Assembly: GCA_900541985.1 (NCBI GenBank)
Contig: UQLX01000039.1
Span: 1-21,138 of the forward strand
Reading direction: 5' to 3'
Source of the DNA: an uncultured Blautia sp.
Lineage (GTDB): Bacteria; Bacillota; Clostridia; Lachnospirales; Lachnospiraceae
Length of the DNA: 21,138 bases
In this document: one piece after another, positions 6,711 through 14,261 of the stretch
How positions within the stretch are numbered: the first letter of the stretch is position 1
How the letters are laid out: each line of letters opens with the position of its first letter
The notes under the pieces: generated by a model
Database searches by the model: none
What the model saw: the letters and a program-made list of their open reading frames with translations, nothing else
Told to the model about the DNA's origin: nothing
Program-made: the position numbers and the translations under genes

Positions 6711-7626
6711 TCAGGATTATATGCCGGTAGAGTGCCTGCTGGTGCCTAAGGCACTGTTTAAGGATGCGAGATATTGCTCTTTATCCACTACGGCAAAGGT
6801 ATTATACAGCCTTATGCTTGACCGGCTGAGATATGCAGCACAAAACAAATGGATTGACCAGAAAGGGAAACTGTATGTGATCTATCCCAAAAGTGAAATG
6901 ATCAGGGATCTGAATAGCACCAGGTACCGGGTGGACTACGCTGTTTCGGAACTGGAAAGTATGGGAAACATGGTTCGGGTTGTTAAAGACAATGGCAGAC
7001 CGAACCGTTTCTATATAAATGATATTTCAAAGATGAATGAGGAGGAAAACACAATGATGACAATTAAGGATTTGATGGAAATGGTAACACCGGAGGAAGC
7101 AGAGGAGATCATGGACAAGATGGTGACAGCTGCCAGGGAGATTGTGGATGACCTTATGAAAAAAGGCTACATCGAGATTATAAGGGAAGGCTGTCCGGAG
7201 GGAGGGCCTTTGGAGGATGATGTACCGCCAATTGATCTGGGAGAGGACGAGTTTAATCCGGAAGATTTAAGTCCGATGGAATTCAGATGCTACTGTGATG
7301 AGAAAGGTAACCTGGATGATGAGGCAATTGAAGATGATGCAAGTGAATTTGGTATGGACCTGGCTTTCGGTGTCATTGAATTACTGGAAAATGATCCGGA
7401 TAGAATTGAGGCAATCCGCCAGTATTTCAACCATGTTTACAAGATGGAATCCATGAAGAGATTTATGGCTGTCGTAGAGACAACGGCTGTGATCTGCGGA
7501 AATTCCCCGGAATGGATCGAAGATATGCACGCCTGCAACAAAGGTGCCAGACGAATCTATCTGAAGGAACTGGTGAGTGTGTTCAACATGTACCTGAATA
7601 TGTTCAAGAACAAAGAGATGGAATAA
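6703..7626 (+). CDS. RepA_N-domain protein fused to an acidic C-terminal domain
   Basis: This is a 307-residue protein. The first roughly 115 residues match the RepA_N winged-helix initiator domain (LLVPKALFKDARYCSLSTTA, LYSLMLDRLRYAAQ, then YPKSEMIRDLN and SELESMGNMVRV). They align closely with the N-terminus of the next gene. From about residue 118 the protein changes to a very acidic, helical domain (VTPEEAEEIMDKMVTAARE, EDDVPPIDLGEDEFNPEDLS) with no DnaD-like tail. I choose ATG 6703, with GGAGG 8 bp upstream; 6700 is possible. A second good ribosome site, GAGGAGG, precedes an in-frame ATG at 7054. The C-terminal part may therefore also be made alone, or the gene may be an old fusion. It may act as a regulator or partner of the true RepA downstream. 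Confidence 0.7.
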   Translation: MSNQDYMPVECLLVPKALFKDARYCSLSTTAKVLYSLMLDRLRYAAQNKWIDQKGKLYVIYPKSEMIRDLNSTRYRVDYAVSELESMGNMVRVVKDNGRPNRFYINDISKMNEEENTMMTIKDLMEMVTPEEAEEIMDKMVTAAREIVDDLMKKGYIEIIREGCPEGGPLEDDVPPIDLGEDEFNPEDLSPMEFRCYCDEKGNLDDEAIEDDASEFGMDLAFGVIELLENDPDRIEAIRQYFNHVYKMESMKRFMAVVETTAVICGNSPEWIEDMHACNKGARRIYLKELVSVFNMYLNMFKNKEME

Positions 7627-7639
7627 TGAGGATGAAAAA

Positions 7640-8452
7640 ATGGATTATGAATACTTCCGGGTAGAAGAATCCGAGCAGTTTTCATTTTTCCGTATTCCCA
7701 AGGCACTGTTTACAGAAAAGGAATTTGAAGGGCTGTCCACGGATGCAAAGCTCCTGTATGGCATCCTGCTGGACAGGATCAACCTTTCAAAGAAAAATGG
7801 CTGGGTGGATGCTGACGGTTATGTGTATATCATCTACACGGTAGCTGAACTTCAGGAAGTGCTGCACATGTCACACACAACGGTCACAAAGCTTCTCAGG
7901 GAGCTTGACAGTATACATGGCATCGGTCTGATCGAACGGTACCGACAGGGCTGCAACCGTCCATCGGTGATATATGTGAAGAACTTCGTAAAACGCATCC
8001 GGGCAAAACCGGCAGTTTATTATCCTTCTGGAACGCAAGAAATTTGCTGTCCGGAACGCAAGAATCTGGCAGTCCGGAATGCAAAAAACTTGCTGTCCGG
8101 AACGCAAAAAAATGGAAGTCCGGAGTGCAAGAATTTTGCCACAAATAATACTGATATAAATAAGACTGATAAGAATGATACTGACAGGAGTAAGAGCCGC
8201 TCTTCGGAAAAGGAAAGCACCTGTCTGTACGGACGGTTTGGAAATGTCCGGCTTTCCGTGGAAGAAAACCGGGAGCTGCGGAAACTGTATCCGTATGACT
8301 TCCAGAGGATGATTGACCAGCTTTCTGCTTATATGAAATCCACTGGAAAAACCTATCAGGATCATTTCGCAACGCTTCTTCTCTGGGCAGGAAGGGAAGA
8401 ACTGAAAACCGGTTCTGGAAGATATAACTTTGAGGAAGGAGAGAGTCTATGA
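7640..8452 (+). CDS. repA: RepA_N-family replication initiator
   Basis: This is a 270-residue initiator. The N-terminal winged-helix RepA_N domain (FRIPKALFTEKEFEGLSTDA, LLYGILLDRINLSKKNGWVD, MSHTTVTKLLRELDS) spans about residues 15-125. A low-complexity, Asn/Thr/Asp-rich linker (NNTDINKTDKNDTDRS) follows. A C-terminal DnaD-like helical domain runs from about residue 205 (LSVEENRELRKLYPYDFQRM). RepA_N proteins start theta replication of Firmicutes plasmids, and in known cases the origin lies inside rep itself. Here five exact-period 23-bp repeats (8027-8141) sit in the linker region. It is 13 bp after its paralogue and overlaps the helicase-loader gene by 4 bp, so initiator and loader are coupled. 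This suggests that the element's circular form replicates autonomously. Confidence 0.85.
   Translation: MDYEYFRVEESEQFSFFRIPKALFTEKEFEGLSTDAKLLYGILLDRINLSKKNGWVDADGYVYIIYTVAELQEVLHMSHTTVTKLLRELDSIHGIGLIERYRQGCNRPSVIYVKNFVKRIRAKPAVYYPSGTQEICCPERKNLAVRNAKNLLSGTQKNGSPECKNFATNNTDINKTDKNDTDRSKSRSSEKESTCLYGRFGNVRLSVEENRELRKLYPYDFQRMIDQLSAYMKSTGKTYQDHFATLLLWAGREELKTGSGRYNFEEGESL
8027..8141. repeat. Five tandem 23-bp iterons inside repA (candidate oriV)
   Basis: Repeat units start at 8027, 8050, 8073, 8096 and 8119, exactly 23 bp apart. They share the core TCCGGAACGCAAGAA with few changes. Because 23 is not a multiple of three, each unit is read in a different frame, so the encoded peptide does not repeat. 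The conservation is therefore at the DNA level, as expected for initiator-binding iterons. An AT-rich run of ACTGATA-type steps follows (8142-8190) and could be the unwinding element. Confidence 0.8.
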
Positions 8453-9246
8453 CAGATAGCAGGAATGTGGCTGATTTTCTTGGGGAAGACGGATGCCTCC
8501 GGTGTGGTGTATGCGGGAAACGGAAACAGCTGAGGATTAATTTTATGGGAAGGGACCGTGTAGTGGGCTGCCTGTGTGACTGCGAGGCTCAGGCAAGAAA
8601 AGAAAAAGAAGAGCAGCTCCGCAGGGAAGAAGCCCAGAGGGAGCTTTACCAGAGAAAATCGGTAGGACTTAGAGACCGGAGGTTCTGGGAATGGCGATTT
8701 GAAAATGATAATGGGTCAAATGATAAGATGCTCATTGCCAGGCAGTATGCAAAAAACTGGGAGAAGATGAAAAAAGAAAATGTAGGCCTTCTCCTAATGG
8801 GTCCGGTGGGGACTGGGAAGAGTTTTTTTGCCGGGTGTATTGCCAATGCCCTTCTGGAACAGGGGGAGCGGGTGATGATGACGAACTTCTCCCGTATCCT
8901 GAATGAAATGACAAACTATCAGGCAGATAAAAATCAGATCGTGCAGAATCTGGTGGATTACCCGCTTTTGATCATTGATGATCTGGGGATAGAACGCAAT
9001 TCAGAGTTTGCCCTGGAGCAGATCTATAACGTGATTGACAGCAGGTACTGTAAAATGAAGCCTCTCATCATCACAACAAATCTCGGGTTGAATGATATGA
9101 AAGATGAATCGCTGGATGTAGCCCATAAGCGAATTTACAGCAGAATATTGGAGATGTGTGTGCCTGTCTATTGTGGCGGGGCAGATAAGCGAAGAGAAGA
9201 AGGAACGGAAAAGCTCGGTCGGATGCAGAGTCTGATCAGTGGCTGA
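8449..9246 (+). CDS. dnaC: DnaC/IstB-like AAA+ helicase loader
   Basis: This is a 265-residue ATPase. An N-terminal Cys cluster (C16, C19, C22, C41, C43, C45) suggests zinc binding, followed by a charged coiled region (ARKEKEEQLRREEAQREL). The AAA+ core has Walker A GPVGTGKS at residues 118-125 and Walker B LLIIDDLG at 173-180. The sensor-1 segment is PLIITTNLGLNDM. Proteins of this type load the replicative helicase at an origin. The start overlaps the repA stop as ATGA, giving a tight initiator-loader pair. IstB transposition helpers share the fold, but no IstA is nearby and the repA neighbour favours replication. The 3' end carries complementary arms (GAAGGAAC near 9199, GTTCCTTC near 9250) that may form a weak terminator or mRNA structure. 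Confidence 0.88.
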   Translation: MTDSRNVADFLGEDGCLRCGVCGKRKQLRINFMGRDRVVGCLCDCEAQARKEKEEQLRREEAQRELYQRKSVGLRDRRFWEWRFENDNGSNDKMLIARQYAKNWEKMKKENVGLLLMGPVGTGKSFFAGCIANALLEQGERVMMTNFSRILNEMTNYQADKNQIVQNLVDYPLLIIDDLGIERNSEFALEQIYNVIDSRYCKMKPLIITTNLGLNDMKDESLDVAHKRIYSRILEMCVPVYCGGADKRREEGTEKLGRMQSLISG

Positions 9247-9328
9247 TCGGTTCCTTCTTTGATGAAAGGGGTGATACCGATGGTCTTAGGTTGGGACAGC
9301 ACGTAATACTCTGAAAGGAGGAAAATTC

Positions 9329-9820
9329 ATGCAGGAAGAAGTAACACAGAAAACGGTGACTTTTTGTGTGCGTACCACAAAAATGACGGCAGATGTGCTG
9401 AAAAAAGTGATTGCCGCATACCTGCGGCATCAGAAACAGAAAAGTGCTGAGAAGAAAGCACAGAAAAATCAGCCGAAACAGGGGAAAATCACGGTGAAGG
9501 AGCTGGCAAAGCAGAATGCCGGGATGACGAACATTGAGATCACACCCAAGAATATCAAGTCTTTTGAACGGTATGCCAGAAAATACGGGATCAATTATGC
9601 CCTGAAAAAGGATAAGACCAAAGATCCGCCGGTTTATCTGGTGTTCTTTAAGGGACGTGACCAGGATGCGATCACCGCAGCTTTCCGTGAATTTTCCCAG
9701 AAAGAGATCCAAAAGGCGAACCGTCCTTCCATCCACAAACGGCTGGCGGCATACAGGAGTATCGTTGCAGGGAAAGCGAAGGGCAAAGCCAGGAATAAGC
9801 ATCAGGAGGTATCCCGGTGA
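9329..9820 (+). CDS. pcfB: PcfB-like protein (DUF3801)
   Basis: This is a 163-residue basic protein of the PcfB/DUF3801 family. It is typically encoded directly before the VirD4-type coupling protein in Gram-positive conjugative elements, where it acts as an accessory or relaxosome factor. Landmarks are TVTFCVRTTKMTADVLKKVI at the N-terminus, a Lys/Gln-rich linker (HQKQKSAEKKAQKNQPKQ), and the core NIEITPKNIKSFERYARKYG, ALKKDKTKDPPVYLVFFKGR and DAITAAFREFSQK. AAAGGAGG lies 11 bp upstream. The stop overlaps the GTG start of the VirD4 gene, so the two were made to be co-translated. The family call is firm. Its activity here is doubtful because its partner is broken. Confidence 0.85.
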   Translation: MQEEVTQKTVTFCVRTTKMTADVLKKVIAAYLRHQKQKSAEKKAQKNQPKQGKITVKELAKQNAGMTNIEITPKNIKSFERYARKYGINYALKKDKTKDPPVYLVFFKGRDQDAITAAFREFSQKEIQKANRPSIHKRLAAYRSIVAGKAKGKARNKHQEVSR

Positions 9821-10497
9821 GAAAGCTCACTGCCGGGGGTCTGACCAACAAGCTGAAAGCAAAAGCCAGAGTTACGCTGTCCGCTTTGGATATGAAAAAG
9901 CTTATTCTGACCAATATTCCATATCTTTTCATCTTTTTGTTTGCAGACAGGGCATCTTGCCTGTACCGGGCAAGCCCCGGGGCAGATATGGGAAACAAAC
10001 TATTATATGCCATGGAACACGCTAACCGGATTTTGACCGGATTCCTGCCAAGTCTTTACTACATGGATGTTCTGGTGGGAGCAGGGATTGCGGCAGTTGT
10101 GAAGATACTGGTCTGGCAGAAACAGGCAGATGCCAAAAAGCTCCGCAAAGGAGTGGAGTATGGTTCTGCCAGGTGGGGAACAGCGGAAGACATCAAACCA
10201 TTTATGGCAGAGGATTTCTGGATGAACATTCCGTTAACGGCTACAGAATCCATTACCATGGAGAGCCGTCCGAAGAACCCCAAGTATGCCAGAAATAAAA
10301 ACGTCTGCGTCATTGGCGGTTCCGGAAGTGGTAAGACAAGGTTTTTTGTTAAGGTCTCTATTATGATGATGAACTGTTCCATGGTCATCACGGATCCGAA
10401 GGGTTTAATATATAAAGTACAGAGAAATAAACGTTTCTTCATAACGAAAAAACGCTTATTTGCCTGTATTTTCAAGGCTTTCGAGGAAAGGAGGTGA
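9817..10497 (+). pseudogene. virD4: VirD4/PcfC coupling protein, truncated after the Walker A region
   Basis: GTG at 9817 overlaps the pcfB stop. The N-terminus has two membrane segments (LILTNIPYLFIFLFADR and MDVLVGAGIAAVVKILVW). Then come the conserved block YGSARWGTAEDIKPFM, Walker A GGSGSGKT (residues 167-174) and MVITDPKG. Coupling proteins are hexameric ATPases that hand relaxase-bound DNA to the type IV secretion channel. They run to about 600 residues, with Walker B and the all-alpha domain further on. Here homology stops at about 10404. The next 31 codons (LIYKVQRNKRFFITKKRLFA) are unlike the family, and the stop lies inside the ribosome site of the serine recombinase. The gene is disrupted by that insertion. 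The 3' part is not in the window. Confidence 0.88.
10425..10461. repeat. Inverted repeat at the recombinase-side junction (candidate att half)
   Basis: AAATAAACGTTT (10425-10436) and AAACGCTTATTT (10450-10461) pair at 11 of 12 positions around a 13-nt loop. It lies about 20 bp inside the point where VirD4 homology ends and 40 bp before the recombinase gene. It may be a recombinase-binding site at the left end of the inserted element, or an attenuator of the recombinase mRNA. Confidence 0.45.
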
Positions 10498-10501
10498 ATA
10501 A

Positions 10502-12553
10502 ATGAGCCGGCAGAAAAACAAACTTACAGCCCTCTATGAACGTCTATCCAAGGATGATGAACTACAGGGGGAATCCAACAGTATTACGAACCAGAAGCAG
10601 TATCTGGAGGAATATGCGGAAGCAAAAGGACTGAAAAATATCCGGCATTATACAGATGATGGCTATAGTGGTGTCACTTTTAACCGTCCGGGTTTCCAGA
10701 AAATGATTGCAGATGTGGAAGCAGGACTGATTGATACCATTTGCGTAAAGGATATGAGCCGACTGGGAAGAAATTATTTGAAAGTTGGTTACTATACGGA
10801 AATTTTGTTTCCAGAAAAGGGAATACGGTTTATCGCCATCAACAACGGCATTGACAGTGATGTGCCTACAGATAATGACTTTACACCATTTCTGAATATC
10901 ATGAATGAATGGTATGCCAAAGATACCAGCAAAAAGATCAAAGCAATCTTCCAGTCAAGGATGAAGTCCGGGAAGCGGTGCAGCGGTGCAATTCCCTACG
11001 GATACAAACATGATCCGGAGGATAAAAACCATCTGATTATAGACGAGGAGGCTGCCAGAAATGTCCGCAGGATTTACCAGCTTGCAATCGAAGGAAACGG
11101 ACCGGCACAGATCGCAGATGTTATGACTCAGGAGCATATTCTAATACCGTCTGCATATCTGGAGCGGGCAGAGGATGGCGAAGTCAGCAGGAACCACAGC
11201 TATCATGACCCTTATGTATGGAATGCCACTGCTGTCAGCGGTATTCTGGACAAACAGGAATATATGGGGCATACGGTTCTTGGGAAAACAATCTGTGACA
11301 ATTTCAAAACCAAAAAAAGAAGAAAAGCCAGACCGGAAGAACTCATTGTTTTTGAAAATACCCATGATGCGATTATTGATGAAGAAACATGGAATCAGGC
11401 ACAGAAGCTGAGAAAGAGGGTGATCAAACGTGTTGCCAACGGAACGTATAAGCATCGGCTTTCCGGACTTGTATATTGTGCTGACTGTGGCAGCAGGATG
11501 AGTTACCGAAGTCCCGAGGCACAGCACAGAAAGAGTGGGAAAGTCTATGATTCCGACAGTAATTTTGCCTGTTCCGCTTATGGAAACAAATACAAAGAGT
11601 GTACCTTCCATTTCATCAAAGCATCTTCACTGGATCAGCTGGTGGATGATGCCATCCAGAGGGTTGCTAAATATGTCCTGACGAATCAGAAAGAATTTAT
11701 GGAGCAGATCGGGCAGCTTAGTGATACCTACAGTGAGAGATATTTAAAAGAGTCTCAAAAGGAAATCAAGGCGGCGAAAAGCAGGATTCAGGAACTGGAT
11801 ACCCTGATTAAGAACCTTTATGAAGGAAATGTATCAGGGAAAATCCCGGACAGGCATTTTGAGAGGATGATGAAGGAATACGATGCCGAACAGCAGGAAC
11901 TGGAAGTAAAAGTGGAAGAAATGGAACAGGAACTCCGACAGAAGGAAGAACCAGAAGAAAATGGAGCCTGTTTTGTCCGTTTGGTAAAGAAATATCAGGA
12001 TTTTGATGAAATCACACCACAAATGCTCTATGAGTTCATAGACAGAATCGCAGTCCATGAAGCGGAAGGCGGACGTGGAACAGAACGCACACAGCGGATT
12101 GATATTTATTTCAATTTTATCGGTCAGTTTCCGGTTCCAATCTCCAAGGAAGAACTGGAACAGGAAAGAAAAAGGCAGATAGAGCAACAAAAAAATAAAG
12201 AGGAAGAAAAACGGGAGAGAAAGAGGGCGAATGCCAGAAGGTTTTCCCAGAAGCGGAAAGAGGAAAGAGCCAGAATCAAGGCTGCTGCGGAAACCGGAGA
12301 TGAAGAGGCACAAAAACAGTATGAGGAGATTCTGGCAAAAGAAAAAGCACGAAGAGAACGTGACAGGGAAAGCAATAAAAAATCCTACCGGAAAAGAAAG
12401 GAGAAAGCCAGAGCGATTGAGGAAGCAGCGAAAGCCGGTGACCCGGAAGCCCTGAAAGAATATGAAAAAGTCCTCGAAGAAAGAAGAAAAGAGGCAGAAA
12501 GAGCAAAAAAATGGAGAGACAAGCAAAAGAACAAGGCTCCGGAGCCTACCTGA
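10502..12553 (+). CDS. Large serine recombinase (TnpX/TndX type)
   Basis: This is a 683-residue site-specific recombinase. The N-terminal resolvase domain has LTALYERLS with the likely nucleophile Ser16, TDDGYSG at 51-57 and KDMSRLGR with Arg87/Arg90. A recombinase domain follows (CSGAIPYGYKHDPED). A zinc ribbon uses C326, C329, C357 and C367. A coiled coil and a DUF4368-type segment (QMLYEFIDRIAVHEAEGGRG) come next. Such enzymes integrate and excise Tn4451/Tn5397-like elements through a covalent Ser-DNA link at a dinucleotide core. The last roughly 100 residues are a charged tail made of two similar units (about 586-632 and 633-683), which makes the protein longer than typical relatives. A perfect AAAGGAGGTGA ribosome site precedes ATG 10502. 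It follows directly on the broken virD4, so it is the likely cause of the break. Confidence 0.93.
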   Translation: MSRQKNKLTALYERLSKDDELQGESNSITNQKQYLEEYAEAKGLKNIRHYTDDGYSGVTFNRPGFQKMIADVEAGLIDTICVKDMSRLGRNYLKVGYYTEILFPEKGIRFIAINNGIDSDVPTDNDFTPFLNIMNEWYAKDTSKKIKAIFQSRMKSGKRCSGAIPYGYKHDPEDKNHLIIDEEAARNVRRIYQLAIEGNGPAQIADVMTQEHILIPSAYLERAEDGEVSRNHSYHDPYVWNATAVSGILDKQEYMGHTVLGKTICDNFKTKKRRKARPEELIVFENTHDAIIDEETWNQAQKLRKRVIKRVANGTYKHRLSGLVYCADCGSRMSYRSPEAQHRKSGKVYDSDSNFACSAYGNKYKECTFHFIKASSLDQLVDDAIQRVAKYVLTNQKEFMEQIGQLSDTYSERYLKESQKEIKAAKSRIQELDTLIKNLYEGNVSGKIPDRHFERMMKEYDAEQQELEVKVEEMEQELRQKEEPEENGACFVRLVKKYQDFDEITPQMLYEFIDRIAVHEAEGGRGTERTQRIDIYFNFIGQFPVPISKEELEQERKRQIEQQKNKEEEKRERKRANARRFSQKRKEERARIKAAAETGDEEAQKQYEEILAKEKARRERDRESNKKSYRKRKEKARAIEEAAKAGDPEALKEYEKVLEERRKEAERAKKWRDKQKNKAPEPT

Positions 12554-12572
12554 CAAATAGAACCGGAGCCTT
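12533..12572. repeat. Perfect 10-bp stem across the recombinase stop
   Basis: AAGGCTCCGG (12533-12542) and CCGGAGCCTT (12563-12572) are exact complements spanning the end of the recombinase gene. There is no T run, so a simple terminator is unlikely. A recombinase site or an mRNA-stabilising hairpin fits better. Confidence 0.5.
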
Positions 12573-12600
12573 AGCAATCAAAGCCGGGGCATTTCTGCCA

Positions 12601-12631
12601 CTGCCTCAAAAATATGTTAGCACAGAGGCAG
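12601..12631. repeat. 7-bp inverted repeat upstream of tnpV
   Basis: CTGCCTC (12601-12607) pairs with GAGGCAG (12625-12631) around a 17-nt AT-rich loop. Together with the stem at 12533-12572 it makes the spacer between the recombinase and tnpV highly structured. The function is unknown. Confidence 0.35.
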
Positions 12632-12663
12632 GGGGAAGGCAAGATAAAAGGAAGGTGTGACGC

Positions 12664-13047
12664 ATGAAAAAATTGGAGCCAATCATACATGATGATAAAA
12701 ATGGACTGGATTATATACTTGTTGGAGATTATTACATCCCGCTGATCTGTGTGGAGGAAGAAAACAGAGATATTGGTTTTTATGGAAGCCTCCGCAGGAA
12801 TTATCTGAAAGATTACCGGCAGGCTTTGTATTCCCAGCTGATGCTGACCGGGAAGCTCTGGTCGTATCTTGCTGATTTGAATGAAATCTGTGTGGAACGC
12901 AGGGATAACATGATGGATCAGATGATGGAAGCAGAAGGTGTCACAGAGGAATTAAAGGGAAAAGACCAGATGGAATGGCTCCGCAGGGTAAATAACATCC
13001 GCAACAGAGTGGATGAAGTCATTCTGAATGAATTGGTTTATGTGTAG
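12664..13047 (+). CDS. tnpV: TnpV-family transposon protein
   Basis: This is a 127-residue TnpV-family protein, a small helical protein found with TnpX-type recombinases in Tn4451-like elements and widely in Clostridia mobile elements; its role is not established. Characteristic pieces are VGDYYIPLIC, YGSLRRNYLKDYRQALYSQL, MLTGKLWSYLADLNEIC and the end RRVNNIRNRVDEVILNELVYV. GGAAGGTGTG lies just before ATG 12664. Its position 111 bp after the recombinase fits the usual pairing and supports both calls. Confidence 0.88.
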   Translation: MKKLEPIIHDDKNGLDYILVGDYYIPLICVEEENRDIGFYGSLRRNYLKDYRQALYSQLMLTGKLWSYLADLNEICVERRDNMMDQMMEAEGVTEELKGKDQMEWLRRVNNIRNRVDEVILNELVYV

Positions 13048-13051
13048 GGGG

Positions 13052-13246
13052 ATGATTATGAGATACCGGATTGAATATGCAGATGGTAGGTGCTGTAATT
13101 TCGCAAACAGCCGGAGAGACCTTCTGGAATGGCTGAAACTCTTAAAGGATGAAGAGATCACAGATATACGGAAGATCTACAAAAATGGTGTGACAGATTC
13201 CGTACTTGAGAAGTATCGAAACTATTTGAACAGAAATGCCGGATAG
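13052..13246 (+). CDS. Small hypothetical protein
   Basis: This is a 64-residue, mixed-charge protein (RYRIEYADGRCCNFANSRRD, LLEWLKLLKDEEITDIRKIY), probably a small alpha/beta domain. GGGG at 13048-13051 lies only just upstream, so ATG 13058 may be the true start rather than 13052. It follows tnpV by 4 bp and lies 14 bp before the next gene, so it is part of one operon. The family is not recognised. Confidence 0.55.
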   Translation: MIMRYRIEYADGRCCNFANSRRDLLEWLKLLKDEEITDIRKIYKNGVTDSVLEKYRNYLNRNAG

Positions 13247-13260
13247 GAAGGAGAGACAGG

Positions 13261-13554
13261 ATGAAAGCCATACGACTTATTTTAAAAATCATGTTGTTGC
13301 CTGTGATGGTTGCTCTGAAAATAATAAGGCTGTTTGTGGAGTTCCTTGCAGGAATATCAGCAGTTATCTTCCGGGTAATCGCAGGGATTTTTCTTCTGAC
13401 TGCCCTATTAAGCTATGGCTTTGGTCTGGAAAATTCCGGGGAATGCCTGAAAATGATATTGGCTGGATTCCTGTTCTATCTCCTGCCATGTACGGTTGAA
13501 ATTGTGATTATGGGAATCATCTTTTTGGAAGAATGGATTCGCTCTTTTACGTAA
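13261..13554 (+). CDS. Small multi-helix membrane protein
   Basis: This is a 97-residue, very hydrophobic protein with three likely membrane helices: about residues 7-25 (ILKIMLLPVMVALKIIRL), 30-55 (FLAGISAVIFRVIAGIFLLT) and 65-92 (MILAGFLFYLLPCTVEIVIM). AAGGAGAGACAGG lies before ATG 13261. Small membrane proteins of this kind recur in the accessory cassettes of Clostridia conjugative elements. I infer no function. Confidence 0.6.
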   Translation: MKAIRLILKIMLLPVMVALKIIRLFVEFLAGISAVIFRVIAGIFLLTALLSYGFGLENSGECLKMILAGFLFYLLPCTVEIVIMGIIFLEEWIRSFT

Positions 13555-13579
13555 GAAGAGGATAGAAAGGAACACGATT

Positions 13580-13861
13580 ATGAAAAGAGAATTAGTGGAA
13601 AGCTACTTCGACTGGAATGAGATCAGGCTGGAGACATATTTACGGATTGACCCGGAGCTGATCGAACTGGAAGGGGAATGCGAGAAAACGATGGATGAAT
13701 TGAAGCCATATATAGAAAAATATGGGCATGAGTTCTGGACGATTATTGACCGGATCGTATCAGCAAGACACGCAGTAGAAGCCTATATCAGCCGGGAAAT
13801 GTATATCCGGGGATTTCTGGATTATGAGCGTCTGGTGTGTGAGATAGAAAGGGATGTATGA
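13580..13861 (+). CDS. Small acidic helical protein
   Basis: This is a 93-residue acidic protein, helical throughout (YFDWNEIRLETYLRIDPELI, ELEGECEKTMDELKPYIEKY, HAVEAYISREMYIRGFLDYE). AGAAAGGAACACG precedes ATG 13580. Its stop overlaps the next start as ATGA, so the pair is translationally coupled. No catalytic motif or known family is recognised. Confidence 0.6.
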   Translation: MKRELVESYFDWNEIRLETYLRIDPELIELEGECEKTMDELKPYIEKYGHEFWTIIDRIVSARHAVEAYISREMYIRGFLDYERLVCEIERDV

Positions 13862-14157
13862 GGATGAAAGAGGAAGCATTAAAGGAATTTGTGGACAATA
13901 TCATTCAGGAACGGATGCAGAGTGCGTTCAGCAAGATGAAAGCCGGGAAAGAACCAGATACAGAAGATGATGTAGAAAAGAAATATGAGGAAGCGGTGGC
14001 ATTGCTTCCAGAGGATAAACAGCAGGCAGTCCGGGAATACTGTGACGCTATTTTTGACAGTGGAGCAGAAAGTGAGATTTTTTTCTACCGGCTGGGACTT
14101 CAAGACGGGATTCGGTTGAACAAAATCGTAAAAAAGATAATCCGGTCAGTTTCATAA
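13858..14157 (+). CDS. DUF6809-like small protein
   Basis: This is a 99-residue acidic protein. It has an N-terminal amphipathic helix (EALKEFVDNIIQERMQSAFS), an acidic linker, a second helical part (LPEDKQQAVREYCDAIFDSG) and the ending FFYRLGLQDGIRLNKIVKKI. The last pattern, a short F/Y-RLG-DG run, resembles DUF6809-type proteins of Clostridia elements; this is a tentative match by eye. The start overlaps the previous stop, and ATG 13864 is an alternative. A terminator follows at 14191, making this the last gene of the tnpV operon. Confidence 0.6.
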   Translation: MRMKEEALKEFVDNIIQERMQSAFSKMKAGKEPDTEDDVEKKYEEAVALLPEDKQQAVREYCDAIFDSGAESEIFFYRLGLQDGIRLNKIVKKIIRSVS

Positions 14158-14190
14158 CCGGATGAATATTAAAATGTAAAAATGAAAAGA

Positions 14191-14229
14191 AAGAGCATGA
14201 GCCGACATAAAGGTTGATGCTCTTTTTTT
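14191..14229 (+). terminator. Rho-independent terminator
   Basis: AAGAGCAT (14191-14198) pairs perfectly with ATGCTCTT (14217-14224), with partial pairing inside the loop, and a run of T residues follows to about 14229. It ends the tnpV-associated operon and separates it from the second SSB operon. Confidence 0.85.
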
Positions 14230-14261
14230 ATAGATAATCCAGCGAGAGGAGGTGAGGCAGA

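Noticed and set aside
8027..8141. Five regular repeats that could suggest a CRISPR array
   Set aside because: The units are contiguous 23-mers with no unique spacers and lie inside a RepA_N gene. They fit iterons, not CRISPR repeats.
9247..9328. An 8-codon frame (MVLGWDST) between the helicase loader and pcfB
   Set aside because: It is too short to support as a gene. The GGGG ahead of it is a weak signal and nothing else favours translation.
10059..10475. Long open frames on the minus strand opposite virD4, the recombinase and repA
   Set aside because: They mirror well-recognised + strand genes, have no ribosome sites and encode low-complexity or Phe/Ser/Leu-rich peptides.
12533..12631. Terminator after the recombinase
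   Set aside because: Both stems lack a T run, and the following tnpV gene is usually expressed with the recombinase.
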